In this document: positions 33,307 through 45,210 of the stretch, piece by piece | Layout of the letters: every line of letters starts with the position of its first letter | Numbering within the stretch: the stretch's first letter is position 1 | Assembly: GCA_024529925.1 (NCBI GenBank) | Contig: JAFEUB010001593.1 | Coordinates: 518,501-582,500, forward strand | Length of the DNA: 64,000 nucleotides | Direction of reading: 5' to 3' | DNA from: Ophthalmolycus amberensis | Lineage: Eukaryota > Chordata > Actinopteri > Perciformes > Zoarcidae | Made by a program: the position numbers and the translations under genes | The notes under the pieces: model-generated | What the model was told of the DNA's origin: nothing | The model's database searches: none | The model's input: only the letters and a program-made list of their open reading frames with translations

Positions 33307-34031
33307 TAGGGGTGGGAATCACCAGAGATCCCGCGATACGATATTATCACGATACTTGGGTCACGATACGATATTATCACGATACTGCGATAACATAGGC
33401 ATATATTGCGATGTATTACTTTTTTCAACTTCAAATTATGTCCCCAAAGGAAAACTGTGTCAACATGTTTTATCTAATAAGATAGTTTTCAGTCTGTTCG
33501 TCTCACTTCAATCATTTTTATTGCAGCAAAATAGGATTGTCAAGCAGACAGACTGACCAACAATGTCATAAATGTTGCATGAACCTGACAAACTGAACTG
33601 TATGTATTACTACATAGTCCAACTTAACTAAATGCAAACGTGTGGACTCAGTATATGAACTATAACTTATATAAGTAGGATATAAGAGTTATATAACACA
33701 TCAAGGGCAGAGAGACAGTTATGCGCTGCACTCTCCCCATGAGCCTGGCTACTGTTGGCAGGTTTAACCCCGTTGTGAGGCCAGATGCCTCTTTGTTTTG
33801 ACCAACTTCCTACCAATCATGCTGACCCGGGACCTTTGCTGACCTCACCAGAAAACAACTCGGCACCATCTAGTGGACTGAAAAAGTAATTGATTTGATT
33901 TTTCTAAAAAAAAAATCTTTTTTTATAGTTTATATAATAAAAGATCGATACTTTGCGTCCGTGTATCGATACAATATCGCCATGCAAAATATCGTGATAC
34001 TATGCTGTATCGATTTTTTCCCCCACCCCTA
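33307..34031. mobile_element. hAT-type MITE (TAGGGGTGGGAATC family)
   Basis: The ends TAGGGGTGGGAATC and CCCCACCCCTA, with the exact 8-bp duplication CTGGGCAG at 33299-33306 and 34032-34039. Subterminal ATACGATATTATCACGATAC and TATCGATACAATATCG repeats are typical. No transposase. Inserted in an L2-type LINE. Confidence 0.92.
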
Positions 34032-34039
34032 CTGGGCAG

Positions 34040-35000
34040 TGGTTTGGGTAGAGGGCTTGAGTCTTTTTGGGGACAGGGGCAATGATGGTCCTTTTGAAAC
34101 TTGGGTACTACAGACTGAAGCAGTGAAAGGTTGAAAATGCCTGTTAAGACATCCACCAGTTAATCTACACACACATTGAGGACCCGGCAGCGGTCCTCAG
34201 TCGTAACTCTCAATGCACAGAGAGGTGTTCAGTTCATTTGGGAGATGTAGATCCTGTAGTTTCCTTTTGTAGTCTGTCATAGTTCTTAGTCCAGACCATA
34301 TGTTATTGTATTCTCCCAAAGTGCTTTAGTTGTATGCGTCAGTCTGTTCTTTAAATGTGGCTCGGACTTCCCTGTTAACCCAGGGCTTCTGATTTGGTAA
34401 TGTTTATTTAGTAGTCTACAATGTCGTCAACTGCAATTGCAGATGAGCCAATGACTGCATGCTTATATGTGTTAACGTTGTTGTCCTGGATCACATACCA
34501 CTCTAAAGCAATGATGTAGCGAAAAGTCCAAGACCGCAGCCTATACTATTGGCCCTATAGGTAGGCAAGTACAACTGAGGCGTGATCTAATTTACTAAAG
34601 GGGGGGGACCAGGCAGGGCCTTATATCCTTCCTGGAATGTAGACTTTGTCGAGCTTGTTACCATAGCGCGTAAAGTGATATCTTGGCAAGACTTTTCTCG
34701 GCTTGGCATTGTTGAGATCCCTGGCCAAAATAAAAGCAGCCTCCAGCCATTAGGTGTCGGTCCTGTGGATAACTCCATAAGTTCGTCCAGTGCTTGGTTG
34801 CCGTCAGTGTGTGGGGGAATGAACAACCAATGTTAACTCCCTTGGAGTAATGAGGATGGCATCTCATCATAAGGTGCTCTAGGTTCGGAGAACAGGCTGT
34901 AGAAATGATCTCCACATTTGAGCATCAGTGGTTGTCGATCATGAAGCAGACACCTCCACCCTTGTTCTTCCCCAATTCTATTGTCTGGTCCTGGTGGTGA
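34040..35000 (-). mobile_element. L2-type LINE fragment: endonuclease and start of RT, decayed
   Basis: The minus strand at 34156-34050 reads LTGIFNLSLLQSVVPKFQK-DHHCPCPQK, matching the pre-RT block of L2 LINEs (compare FTNIFNLSLQQASVPTCLK in 37951-39369). At 34830-34590 minus, FIPPHTDGNQALDELM and later STFQEGYKAL resemble the endonuclease-to-linker region, with the GDFN motif lost. Many changes; a dead fragment. Confidence 0.65.
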
Positions 35001-35145
35001 ATGAAGAGCCCCTTTGCGACAATCATTTAGCTTTCATTTACTGATTTTCTACTTCTTAAACTGGTTATTGGAATGTATTTGTGCCCCACGTATTGTGCTT
35101 TAACTTTAGTCCATTACATTTTAGCATGTCAACCGTAGCTGTGTT

Positions 35146-35197
35146 TCAGCTGCAGGACAGCAGTGAAGGCCCAGGTATAAAATGCACGGCCCACCAC
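35146..35197. repeat. Terminal fragment of the CAGTGGCGGGC-type hAT family
   Basis: CAGCTGCAGGACAGCAGTGA then AGGCCCAGGTATAAAATGCA and the CCCACCACTG end match 20053-20105. Only this terminus is present. Confidence 0.8.
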
Positions 35198-35219
35198 TGG
35201 TAAGACCTTTAAGCCTAGT

Positions 35220-35835
35220 CTTCTTATTAAAGAAGTTTAGTCCAGATTCTATGCTGGAATGGTATAATAAAATGGTATACTTTTATGCTTTCATTCTTTT
35301 CTACAATCTTCTTACAGCTCCTTAAGATATGATGGTACCTGGCCTTTGTAGGTGAGGAGAAGGATTCTGATTTCTGTCAGTGGTGAGAAGCTAATACAGG
35401 AGTAATATGATCTCTTTTCTTAGTTTTTGTTAGTACACGAGCTGCAGCATTGCTGAATCAGCTGGAGAGATTTAAGAGACTTATTAGAGCAGCCTGATAA
35501 TAATGAATTGCAGTAATCAAATCTAAAGTAACAAATGCATGAACTCATTTTTCTGCATCGCTTTGAGACAGGATGTGCCTGATTTTTGTTACGTAGGTGA
35601 AAAATGCAGTCCTAGAAATCCCAGTTTTATCTGGGAGTTAAAAGACAAATCCTGGTCAAAGGTAACTCTGAGATTCTTTACGGTGCTGCTGGATGCCAGC
35701 GCAATGCCGTCTAGAGAAACTATATAATTAGATAACTGATGTTGGAGGTGTTCTGGGCCTAGTAGAATAACTTCAGTTTTGTCTGAGTTTAACATCAGGA
35801 AGTTGCAGGTCAGCCAGGTTTTTATGTCCTTAATA
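35220..35835 (-). mobile_element. L2-type LINE fragment: RT C-terminal part
   Basis: The minus strand at 35830-35600 reads DIKTWLTCNFLMLNSDKTEV, then ILLGPEHLQHQLSN and TVKNLRVTFDQDLSFNSQIK, the segment after the FADD motif. At 35490-35330, RFDYCNSLLSGCSNKSLKSL and a following QLIQ continue it. It is truncated at both ends. A different subfamily from 37951-39369. Confidence 0.75.
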
Positions 35836-36465
35836 TTTAATCGCATTGTTATGGCAAAGTTTAATAATAAATTCAAAAGTAGTGTATTGCACACTTTTAT
35901 TTTAAAAGTACTGCTATATGAACAAAAGGGCAATAACATTTGGTTTACAAACACTTTAAACACATCAGGTGCTTTTTAACAGCAGTATTCCCTTTACACA
36001 GTAGCGATCATATTTCTAATATTATATCATTCTTACATCATATGTATATTTTCCCTTTAACTCACGAGATGCAGGTAGCATGTTTTATACTTAATGTGAA
36101 TATAATTCATACTTTGTTGGCATCTTATTCTGAAAACCGGATGTTCGTCTGAAGAAACCGGATGTTGTCTCGTGTTAATCTTTCCGCTAACTTTCTCCTT
36201 CGCTCGCTCCCGATCTGTGCCGTTTGAATGTGTTTACCGTGAATTTCAGCATATAGGTGCACTAACATGTAAGTGTCTGCTGACTTTACCGCAGCGATGT
36301 CCAGTAGTCTCCAGGGAGAGCAACAACTGGTGCACGTTGTAACGCCGTGTATTCCGTGTACTCCCACGCGCTGCATCAACGTAGCCTGCTGAAGACTTCC
36401 TCCACGGACTTTCTAAATTAAAAAAATGAGATAATAACGCGTTAACTTGCCCAGCACTAGTATAT
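35836..36465. mobile_element. hAT-type MITE fragment (GTTAACGCG family)
   Basis: The right end ACGCGTTAACTTGCCCAGCACTA at 36437-36460 is a typical terminus. TTTAATCGCATTGTTATGG near 35840 fits the interior of the same kind of MITE. The left terminus is absent. Confidence 0.5.
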
Positions 36466-37794
36466 AGCTCAAAACACCACTTCGCCTAACTGCAGTCTTA
36501 CAGAACTAACATGTCTGTCAACTCTTAGTCTTGGTATCAGATCAGACCAACACTGCACGGACCAGTATTGGGTTAAAAACCTCATCCACACCGCGAGGAC
36601 GCCGGCGTCCTCGCCCCCCTGAAAATGTTGTACGAAAAAATGTATTGTTTGCTAAATATTGTGGATTTCTCAATTTCTTTTACCGGATTAAACAGCAACG
36701 TATGGGCAACACTATCATCTAAGTCACTTCTTACACACTCCAAACACAACTATTGACTACTAATATAAGCATCTAGAAAACGTGTGATAAAAGTACGAAA
36801 TCCTGGCCAAAAATCTGCGTTATGTGTGCTTTATATCCATATTTGCACCACGTAGCTCGCAGCTAGCGAGCTAATCCGAACATCGATTAGCATTAGCTTG
36901 CGACACAGAAATCATAAATACCTTCGTTTTTTCGCTCCGTTGAACCAGTAGAAAGCTGAGTGGTCAAGTGTACCATGGCGCTGGTCTTCAGCCGAAAAAA
37001 TCCTTTTTTTTGTGACGTTTTATGAAATATAAGTACAAAAACATCGAAAATATTCCGTTTTTGCGGTACCGTCATGGCCGCCAACTGCATCCTGTTTACT
37101 TCCGAGCGTTTCCTGTGGAAGGGGGGTCAACCCACCTCGGGCCAGGGGTCAGACTTTCGGCCAATATAATTTTACGCTCGGGGATAACACTTCTTGCAAC
37201 GTTATTCGCTGAAAGTTATGTCAATCAACACCAAATTCTACACCCGCCTGCCTGAGACTGTGACGCGTCGAATGCGGGCTCAAACTCTGAGATCGACCAA
37301 TCATAGGCTGACCTGGAGCCCAATACACACACATGGACTGAGAAAATCCTATGGATGACAGGCAGAATCATACTCTGATGATGTTAGGAATCTCAAAATG
37401 ATTCCTAACAGCTGTATTTGGATGTATTGAATAATATGAGTGATAAAAAAAGTGAAATATATAGTTATATAGTATATAAAAGTACAATGTAAGAGCTGCA
37501 ACAGCTGGTTCGAAAATGATGACCTCGCGTGACCTCTCTGTACTAAAGCCTCTTATTCTTCACTTTAGCCCACTTCAACCTTTATTCAGCAACTACTGAT
37601 CGGTTGTGCAATGATTTGGGAGAGTTTTTAGGGAGCTGCTGCAGTATTTCAACAACACAATATCAATAAAAGTGCTTTTTTTCAGGTTAACCTGAATATT
37701 TTCAATTTGAGCTGTGTAATGCCTTCATTTACTATATTAACCAGCAACATATACACAATATTACCCACTGAACAATCTCACCAGTGTTGTGATC
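36466..37794. other. Unannotated; 22-bp palindrome at 36593-36614
   Basis: No gene supported. It contains a perfect GC-rich palindrome (36593-36614) and a small inverted repeat (TTAGGAATC at 37384 and GATTCCTAA at 37400). Confidence 0.4.
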
Positions 37795-37799
37795 TGATT

Positions 37800-39584
37800 A
37801 TAGAGCAGCACCACACAGATCAGTCAGGACAGTGAACTCCCCGACACCCTGAACCGCTTCTTTGCCCGCTTTGACAGACAGCACAGCGGAGCAACAGCTG
37901 AGAAGACCCAGCCCAAGGAGGAGCAGACACTCTTCCTCCAGCACCACCAGGTGAGGTCCGCTCTGAGGAGGATCGACATCACCAAGGCAGCGGGACCAGA
38001 CAAAGTGTCGGGCCGCACACTGAAGACCTGTGCCGACCAGCTAGCAGAGGTTTTCACTAACATCTTCAACCTCTCCCTGCAACAAGCTTCAGTCCCCACC
38101 TGCCTCAAAGCCACCACCATTGTCCCTGTCCCAAAAAAGACCGCAGTCACCTGCCTCAATGACTACCGCCCAGTCGCCCTGACCCCTGTCATCACGAAGT
38201 GCTTCGAGAGGATGATACTATCGCACATCAAGGACGTCCTCCCAGCAGACCTGGATAGCAACCAGTTTGCGTACCGAGCAAACAGGTCTACAGAGGACGC
38301 GGTCTCCATCACTCTTCATACGGCCCTGTCTCACCTGGAGCACCCTAACACATACGTCAGGATGCTCTTCATTGACTTCAGCTCTGCCTTCAACACCATC
38401 ATCCCCCATAAACTGGTGCATAAACTCAAAAACCTTGGACTTTCTACATCACTCTGTTCATGGATTCTGGACTTTCTCTCTAACAGACCACAGAATGTCA
38501 GGATAGGGAACCTGACATCAACAACCACCATCCTGAACACTGGTGCACCGCAGGGCTGTGTGCTCAGCCCGGCCCTCTTCACCCTCTTCACCCAGGACTG
38601 CTCCGCCACATATTCCTCCAACACAATAGTGAAGTTTGCTGACGACACCACTGTGGTGGGACTCATCTCCAACAACGACGAGACGCACTACAGACAGGAG
38701 GTCCAACATCTGGCTGAGTGGTGCTCGGACAACAACCTGGTCCTGAACACCACCAAGACCAAAGAAGTCATAGTGGACTTCAGGAGATCCAGGAAGACCA
38801 CCCCCTCTCCACTCTACATAAGTGGGGAGGAGGTGGAGAGGGTGGACAGCATCAAATTCCTGGGGCTCCACATCACTAAAGACCTCACTTGGTCCCTGAA
38901 CACATCACACCTGGTGAAGAAAGCCCAGCAGAGGCTCTTCTTCCTGAGGAAGCTCAAACAAGCTGGCCTGCCCCCTGCACTTCTGGTTAACTTCTACAGA
39001 AGTGTGATCGAAAGCATCCTGTGTATGTGCTTTACTGTGTGGTACGCCAGCTGCACAGCAGAGAACCGGAGGGAGCTGGCCCGGGTGGTTAGAACAGCAC
39101 AGAGGATTGTGGGAGTTACCCTGCCTGACCTGGACGCTGTGTATGCTGGCTGTCTCCAGAAGAAGGCCAGAAACATCTGCACAGACACCACTCACCCGGG
39201 TCACTCTCTGTTTGTTCCACTGCCATCAGGAAGGAGATACAGGACCATCAAAACCCGGACTAACAGGCTGAGGAACAGCTTCTTCCCCACAGCGGTTTCC
39301 TCCATCGCCCCCCCACCGCCACCCACCACCCCACACAGCTCCCACCGGACAGCGCTGAAACAAACATAGTCAATAACACGACACTGTAACCAAGCACATT
39401 TTTCACTTTGGAGCTTTATCTTGTTTTATCTTGTATATATTTATTTAATGTCTTGTTTTTAAATCGTCTTGTCTTAATGTTTTTATACACTTTTTAACTG
39501 TTGCTGCTGTACTGATGAGTCGCCAACTAAATTTCGTTGTATGTTTGTACGATGACAATAAACATCCTTATCCTTATCCTTATA
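37800..39584 (+). mobile_element. L2/Rex1-type LINE, 5'-truncated, RT ORF uninterrupted
   Basis: It starts within the pre-RT region and ends in a 3' UTR with GATGACAATAAACATCC followed by three CCTTAT repeats, a LINE-style tail. The endonuclease is missing. The ORF is described separately. The good preservation indicates a younger insertion than the other LINE fragments. Confidence 0.9.
37951..39369 (+). CDS. LINE reverse transcriptase (ORF2 C-terminal part), open over 472 codons
   Basis: A single open frame covers the reverse transcriptase and C-terminal region of a Jockey-group LINE. Motifs in order: AAGPDKVSGR (about residue 14), IVPVPKK (58), NDYRPVALTPV (70), FIDFSSAFNTI (139), TGAPQGCVLSPALF (200), the catalytic KFADDTTVV (229), LVLNTTKTKEVIVDF (262), SIKFLGLHITKD (301), KKAQQRLFFLRKL (326) and PLPSGRRYRTIK (427). 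The ORF is open upstream to about 37830, so the listed ATG is internal and not a true start. It copies element RNA at nicked DNA; without the endonuclease it is not autonomous. Confidence 0.85.
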   Translation: MRSALRRIDITKAAGPDKVSGRTLKTCADQLAEVFTNIFNLSLQQASVPTCLKATTIVPVPKKTAVTCLNDYRPVALTPVITKCFERMILSHIKDVLPADLDSNQFAYRANRSTEDAVSITLHTALSHLEHPNTYVRMLFIDFSSAFNTIIPHKLVHKLKNLGLSTSLCSWILDFLSNRPQNVRIGNLTSTTTILNTGAPQGCVLSPALFTLFTQDCSATYSSNTIVKFADDTTVVGLISNNDETHYRQEVQHLAEWCSDNNLVLNTTKTKEVIVDFRRSRKTTPSPLYISGEEVERVDSIKFLGLHITKDLTWSLNTSHLVKKAQQRLFFLRKLKQAGLPPALLVNFYRSVIESILCMCFTVWYASCTAENRRELARVVRTAQRIVGVTLPDLDAVYAGCLQKKARNICTDTTHPGHSLFVPLPSGRRYRTIKTRTNRLRNSFFPTAVSSIAPPPPPTTPHSSHRTALKQT

Positions 39585-42225
39585 GCCTCAAAAATTATTA
39601 AAATAGACCTTGTAGTACAGAACTGTGGTCACTTTAGTATGGGTATGCTATTTTCGAGCAGAGGCCTACAAATAGGGCGGGTGTGGAGGAGGTTAAGAAT
39701 CACCACTGTTGGATTTTTCCGAGTAAAAGTCTTCAAGTCCGAGTCAAACAACACAATGTCTTAATGTACATAAATATATATGTACAATGAGAGACTAGAG
39801 GAGTGCATCATTGTCCACTTTCCCCCTAAATTATTAGTAAATATCACTAATTATACTTCTTCCAAAATAGTCAGTATTTTCTAAAAGTGAATTTGTACTG
39901 CAGCATCTTAATCTACACAAAAAACACAAACAGACCCCAGTGTAAAGTTGTCCCTATGCACCACTGCAACACAAAACCAGGGGAAACACTATTTTCTTCT
40001 TGGTAGCAGGTGTTTCTGCAGGAACTCTTAACAGAGATGGATTAATTTCTAAAAGAAGAGCCCATCTTTCCTGTTGCATCCAATACACGATTGCATTGTC
40101 ACGGCTCTAACATCTTGCAACACTCTGCCTCCTGCCATCCACTGATTACACCTGTTGGAAAGCCTCAATTAAAGTGCATTGAAAATCTGATTCAGTGTCT
40201 TGAATAACACTGCTACCTGCATCCTAATAGCCCCCCAAAATAACAGCAGCACAAAGACCCACTCCTTTGATTTCCTTCATCCATCCGGACAGGCACTGAA
40301 TGGAGGTGTCCACATTAGAAGTAGTGTTTAAGGTTGAGCAGCTGAGGGATTTTTTTCTTTCCTCTTCACTTTTTTGCATGTTTTGCAACATGTTTCAATG
40401 AGTATTTCTTTGTTTTCATTGAATGTGAAAGATCTGTGTGTATGTAAGGTAAGCTGTCAAATTCAAGACTTGACAGTTGGCTTCCAAGCAAACTGAGAAG
40501 CCATCGGAATTCTAAACCCACTTAACATGTTTTTATATTTCCAGAGGTTTTCTAAAAGTCATGAGATGTACACGTATAGATGTACACGTATAGGGGTAAA
40601 AATACAAACCTGAACCATGTGAATGACAAAAGTAAGTAAACCTGGAAAATGATATTCCAATAGGGAAACCTTGAGTGATCAGTTTGACGTTTTTATTGAT
40701 TTTCTTTTTTTTAAAGAAATCTCTGCTCCATTTTTACCTCAGTTACCAGCAAACTCGTCATGTTATGGTTGGACAGCATCACTGTGGTGGCCGACCTGAA
40801 TATGCAGGGGGCGCAAGGTGCCTGACACATCAATCAGTATCCAGATGATAGAACGCTCTAACTCTCTTCTTGACAGAGTTGCATCAATGTGGCAGTGTTT
40901 TGGTCAGCTGGTGCCTGATTTGTTTGCTAGCAGGAAATTTTACCCTGGTGGATACTTTCACCCAACCAGTATGGCCTCTTCGCTCCTCTTCTTCCTGCCT
41001 CTGCCCAAATCCATTTTTTGTAATATCTAGATTGTCCAGTAGGGGCTGTGTAACTGCAAAGTAACTGTTTCTGTAACAATGCATATTAAACGCCCAACTA
41101 CTACCTACCTGCACTGGTAAAATGACCTCCAGTGGTAAATTTCTCACTCAAGAGAACCTAGGCATGATCACATGACTAGTCGTGCATATCACATTTATCC
41201 ATCTGTCCATCTTTTAACTGTACTCACTTTAGCCTTTGCAGGGTCACGTTTAATTAAAGCTTTTTATTGTTTAAAATGAAGACAAAAGGAAGTTCCTTTG
41301 TCACCTTTATTTCTCTTACATCTTACAGGATTATACAGTAGATAATGCATGCATGATACTACAGCTATTGCACAATTACAGAATGCATTTCTATTTTTAG
41401 TAGCACTGGAAGCTGATATATCACCGGCCAGAGCTGCGTCCTCCTAACATTAGAATGCACATTTTTATATTGCTTCCTTTCGGCATCATCAGAGATAACT
41501 GTGATCATTGGGGCGTTAAAATTGATTGGACTCTGTTGTATCTTCTGCATACTGTTCTGTTATTCTCTTGACTTTGAGAGGCATGCTCTTCCTCTTTTGT
41601 CGTTGATTTGGTCAAATTTTGCCTTGATGCCAGGGGCCTTCTCCAAATTCACATTTAAGGATGTGAGTCTGGCACCTAAAGTGATAGAACCATGTTGGTG
41701 TATGATGCAGTGCTGCTGTAATGCCAAATGGCAATATGTCTGTTTCTAAATTGTCTTCCTACAGAGAAAGAGTGGATCTGTTTTATTTGTTGCTGAGAAT
41801 TGTGACATGCTAAAGTGCACTCTTTATCACAGATCTATTTGCCAACCATTTCATTTGACTTGAACTTGTGTGACCGTGCCATGGGATGATGTGATTGTTG
41901 CTCTAAGTCTTCCCATTGGTTACCTGTGTGTGTGTGTGTGTTTTAGTTTGTAGTCACCCTATAGCCACATCTGTCCAGCCTGTGCTGACATCTGTTGTGT
42001 TTGTACAGAATGCTGACACCCACAGTACTGTATATGCCATATATACTGTATATACTGTATATGTACTGTATATGCCAGTGCCTCTGAGCTTCTCAGCCTC
42101 CTGCTGCCATTTTGCTCCTGTATGGGTGAACTGGTTGAATGCTTGGAATCTTGGACGTGACTGATTGTTTCTGTACTTCATTTCTCGGCCAGAAAGTGGT
42201 TACATGGTCCTGTTGCTTTCTCCAG
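39585..42225. other. Probable intron or intergenic sequence
   Basis: No supported gene. Short simple repeats: GT run at 41923-41942 and alternating TATACTG units at 42037-42075. It lies upstream of the dlg exon on the same strand. Confidence 0.4.
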
Positions 42226-42309
42226 AACAGGCCACCAGCAGTACAGGGGTCACCCCACAACGGCCAGCCCCCACCCTGCATGAACCCTGCCTTGATGAAC
42301 GCTCCTTGG
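42226..42309 (+). CDS. Candidate internal exon upstream of the dlg exon
   Basis: An 84-nt interval with acceptor TTGCTTTCTCCAG before and donor GTGAGAG after. It is open in phase 0 (28 codons, NRPPAVQGSPHNGQPPPCMN then PALMNAPW), which is compatible with the phase-0 start of the dlg exon at 43596. The Pro/Gly-rich sequence would suit the poorly conserved linker between the L27 domain and PDZ1 in DLG proteins, but I see no direct similarity. It could be a chance splice pair. Confidence 0.3.
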
Positions 42310-43595
42310 GTGAGAGAGGGGAGGAGGGGAGTAGTATTTTTCACCCCATCCAAACCCACACAGTATCATTCTGGCGATCAACCACAGTATTTACTCTGCT
42401 GACATGATATGTGATATGTGACGAGTCATGATTCATCTCTCACTTTTCACCACTCATGTTCAAATTAGATTTCATCATGTTGATGCCCTCTGATGTGAAA
42501 TGTGACTTCTAATTCACGCCATCTTGTGTCACACTTCAGAGCTATTGTTGACTCTCAACACTGTATTTACATGTTAACCACGGCTACATTTTGTGTCATA
42601 TGAATCTGTTGTTGTTGCTAAAGTTGGGTATCATCAAACTTCAGTGCAAATCAAAGAAAATATAACAAAAATCTAATTTCAGTTTCTAGATGGATTAGTT
42701 GGGATAGGTCAGAAATGTCCCCTAAACACCCACAACAAGGGGGGCGGGGGACAGTACAGGACTGGTGTGAGAAAAAAATCATCCCACAACATACTATCAA
42801 CATTTTTTTACATGTACTGCTTGTCTATGAAAGTATGTTTCCCAACGTGTGATGAACTGCAGTGAGCGTACCTTTGTAAAGCTTATGGTGTCAGAGTCAG
42901 TAAGCTTTAGCTGACACTGTGTCCGACTGCTATATCACCACATGGTCCTTTTGATGCCACCGTTTATGGTGTTGTTGTATTAGGTTGTTGTATAAGATCA
43001 GTAAAGAAATGCCTGCTTCAAGTGAGTAAGTGATTTTAAACCAAATCTAGTTTCTCATAGAGAACTTAAAGATTAGTAGAAGTTATAGCTTGAAATTCCT
43101 TGTATTGTATTATATTATATTTTTTTAAAGAACCTAGTGAGATAAATATATATTCTAAATCTGAGACACTCCCCATATGTAATGAATACTTCATATTCAT
43201 AAATAATGGTATGCAACAAATGCAATTTTAGTTAATACCTCATGACTGCATTGTGAATCTCTTGTGCTACTCTGGGTGCCTAATATCTTAGCCATGTTGA
43301 TGTCTAAGAAAACATATACATTTCAACATCATTCTTTTCATTATTTAGAATATTTAAGCATTGTACAATAATCACACCAAGAAAAGGAAACCTTGAAAAT
43401 GACGGTATGATCATGAATTTGCCAGTTTAATGTACAAACTTCATCAAGATGAATGGTTCTGTATTTTCTCTTGTCATTCCTGAGAACAGGAACACAAAGC
43501 CCTTACTTTTGTTTTTGGGTCTCATCACTTGTCGGTGTCCTCTCTCTTTCTCTCTCCATCTCCCCCCTTTCCTCCTTCTCTCGTTCCGCTCTCAG

Positions 43596-43760
43596 CAGTA
43601 CCACTACCAAGAAGACGACTCTCCGCCTCTTGACCGGGGATTCCCGCGGCTCACCAACGAGGTGCACGCCCCTGAGCTTGTGCACGTGTCCGAGAAGAAC
43701 CTGTCTGAGATCGAGAATGTGCACGGCTACGTGTCCCATTCCCACATCTCTCCTCTCAAG
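43596..43760 (+). CDS. dlg1: Internal exon of a DLG-family MAGUK scaffold gene (dlg1-like)
   Basis: A 165-nt phase-0 exon (55 codons) with a strong polypyrimidine tract and CTCAG acceptor and an AAG|GTTAGC donor. It encodes QYHYQEDDSPPL... and PELVHVSEKNLSEIENVHGY then VSHSHISPLK, the signature block between the L27 domain and PDZ1 of DLG1 (SAP97) and DLG2. The SEIENVHG and SHSHISP spellings are closer to DLG1 than to DLG2; dlg2 or a fish duplicate is possible. DLG proteins organise receptors and channels at synapses and epithelial junctions through PDZ, SH3 and guanylate-kinase-like domains, none of which lies in this window. The acceptor is tandem (CAGCAG), so the first Gln codon may be optional. 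Confidence 0.88.
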
Positions 43761-44871
43761 GTTAGCATCACACCCTCTCTCCCTCCATTCCAAGTCTGAG
43801 CTTTTGCACCTGGCATAGAAACCATGACCCTCCGGCCTTCATCACAATTCAGCACCATGACCGACTGCCAACATGGCCTTGTCTTAGTCTCTTTAGCTTT
43901 AATATGACCACAGACTGCTCAGTGCTGTTCATAGGTCATTTTATATAGAATTACTCTCTCCGTTTTGATTATCAGATGTATGGAACAATTTGAAGAGTCT
44001 ACTTTTTGGATGAAGGCTTTCCTCCTATTTTCCTCCTTTCCTCCTATTTTAATGTGGTTTTCTGTTCCACAGAAGCACAAATCGTAGTTTTTATCTTCGT
44101 TGGAAGATAAATGATTAAATACTGTCTCCACATGCCTCCTTCTCTCTGCCTTCACCATTCTTTGCACACATTTCCCCTCTGCATTGTCTTGATTCATGAA
44201 GAGCTGGTGCATCCTGACCTGGAGTCCAGCCTCGAACCTCTCAGTGACTCTCAGCCCAAAAAGGAGCTCACCTCCATGTAAAGTCCAAAGTTGAAGGAAA
44301 AAACACACGTCTCATGCACATAGTACAAGGTCAATAAGAGAGCGATGTCAAAGATGAGACAGCAGTTCAGCTGGCAGATGGACTTTGTTGTGTTTCTATT
44401 GAGCTTTGAGCCAGCAGAGGGCAATGTTGCAAATGAAGAGAAGTTCATTTCAGGCAGTGTTTGACATCCTTGGCAAACCATTTGTTGTTTCAGTGAACGG
44501 GGGATACATTTCCTGCATATACTGTATGTATATATACATGTATAGATATATGTATATATATATATATGCCTGTGCAGTTTTATATTAGTTAATAGGACAT
44601 TTACTGAGAGTTTAAAAAAAATCTTTCCCAAATAGATACCATTAACAACAGTCAGAAGAGACATGGGCATGAATTTATACACTATTAGAAATAATCTGAT
44701 ATGTTGTGGCACATATGCAGCAGAATAATTCTTCCTAATGTTAGTGTTCAAAGCATATATTGTTATTAAGAGAAGTCTAACTACAGTAAGTGGTAACAGT
44801 ATTTACCTTTACAGTTCTTTAACGTCTTTAGTTTAGATTTCATTTTTCCTTTGATTCAATTGTCCTTTGAC
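43761..44871. other. Probable dlg intron
   Basis: Follows the dlg exon donor. It contains a TATA/TATG-rich simple repeat at 44517-44570. ORFs on either strand lack motifs. Confidence 0.5.
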
Positions 44872-45210
44872 GTACCGATTGTAGGATTTGGTGGAATTTA
44901 GTTGTTTGCATTTTAAAACCAACTGATAATCCCCCCACTCACTCCTCCCTTTCCAAGACTACGGTAACGTGAGCCGTGAACAACTTTTGCCTTGCTCAGA
45001 GGCCTACTGGCCTACTGTAGAAACACGGCGGTGCAACATGGCGGACTGCGTGAAGAGGACCAGCTCCCTATGTAGACATGAAGGGCTCATTCTCCAAAAA
45101 CACAACTGTTCTTAGTTTCCGGTGATTATCCACTCATGAAAACATAGTAATGAAAATGATATTCCATTTCTGCTAATAGATCCCCACAAGTGTTACACAC
45201 TGGCCCTTCA
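44872..45210. repeat. Common teleost interspersed repeat
   Basis: Contains ATTGTAGGATTTGGTGG, GTAGAAACACGGCGGTGCAA, CATGGCGGACTGCGTGAAGA, TAGACATGAAGGGCTCATT and AGATCCCCACAAGTGTTACA, an ordered set I recognise from a very abundant fish repeat of unclear class (probably a MITE). Ends approximate. Confidence 0.5.
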
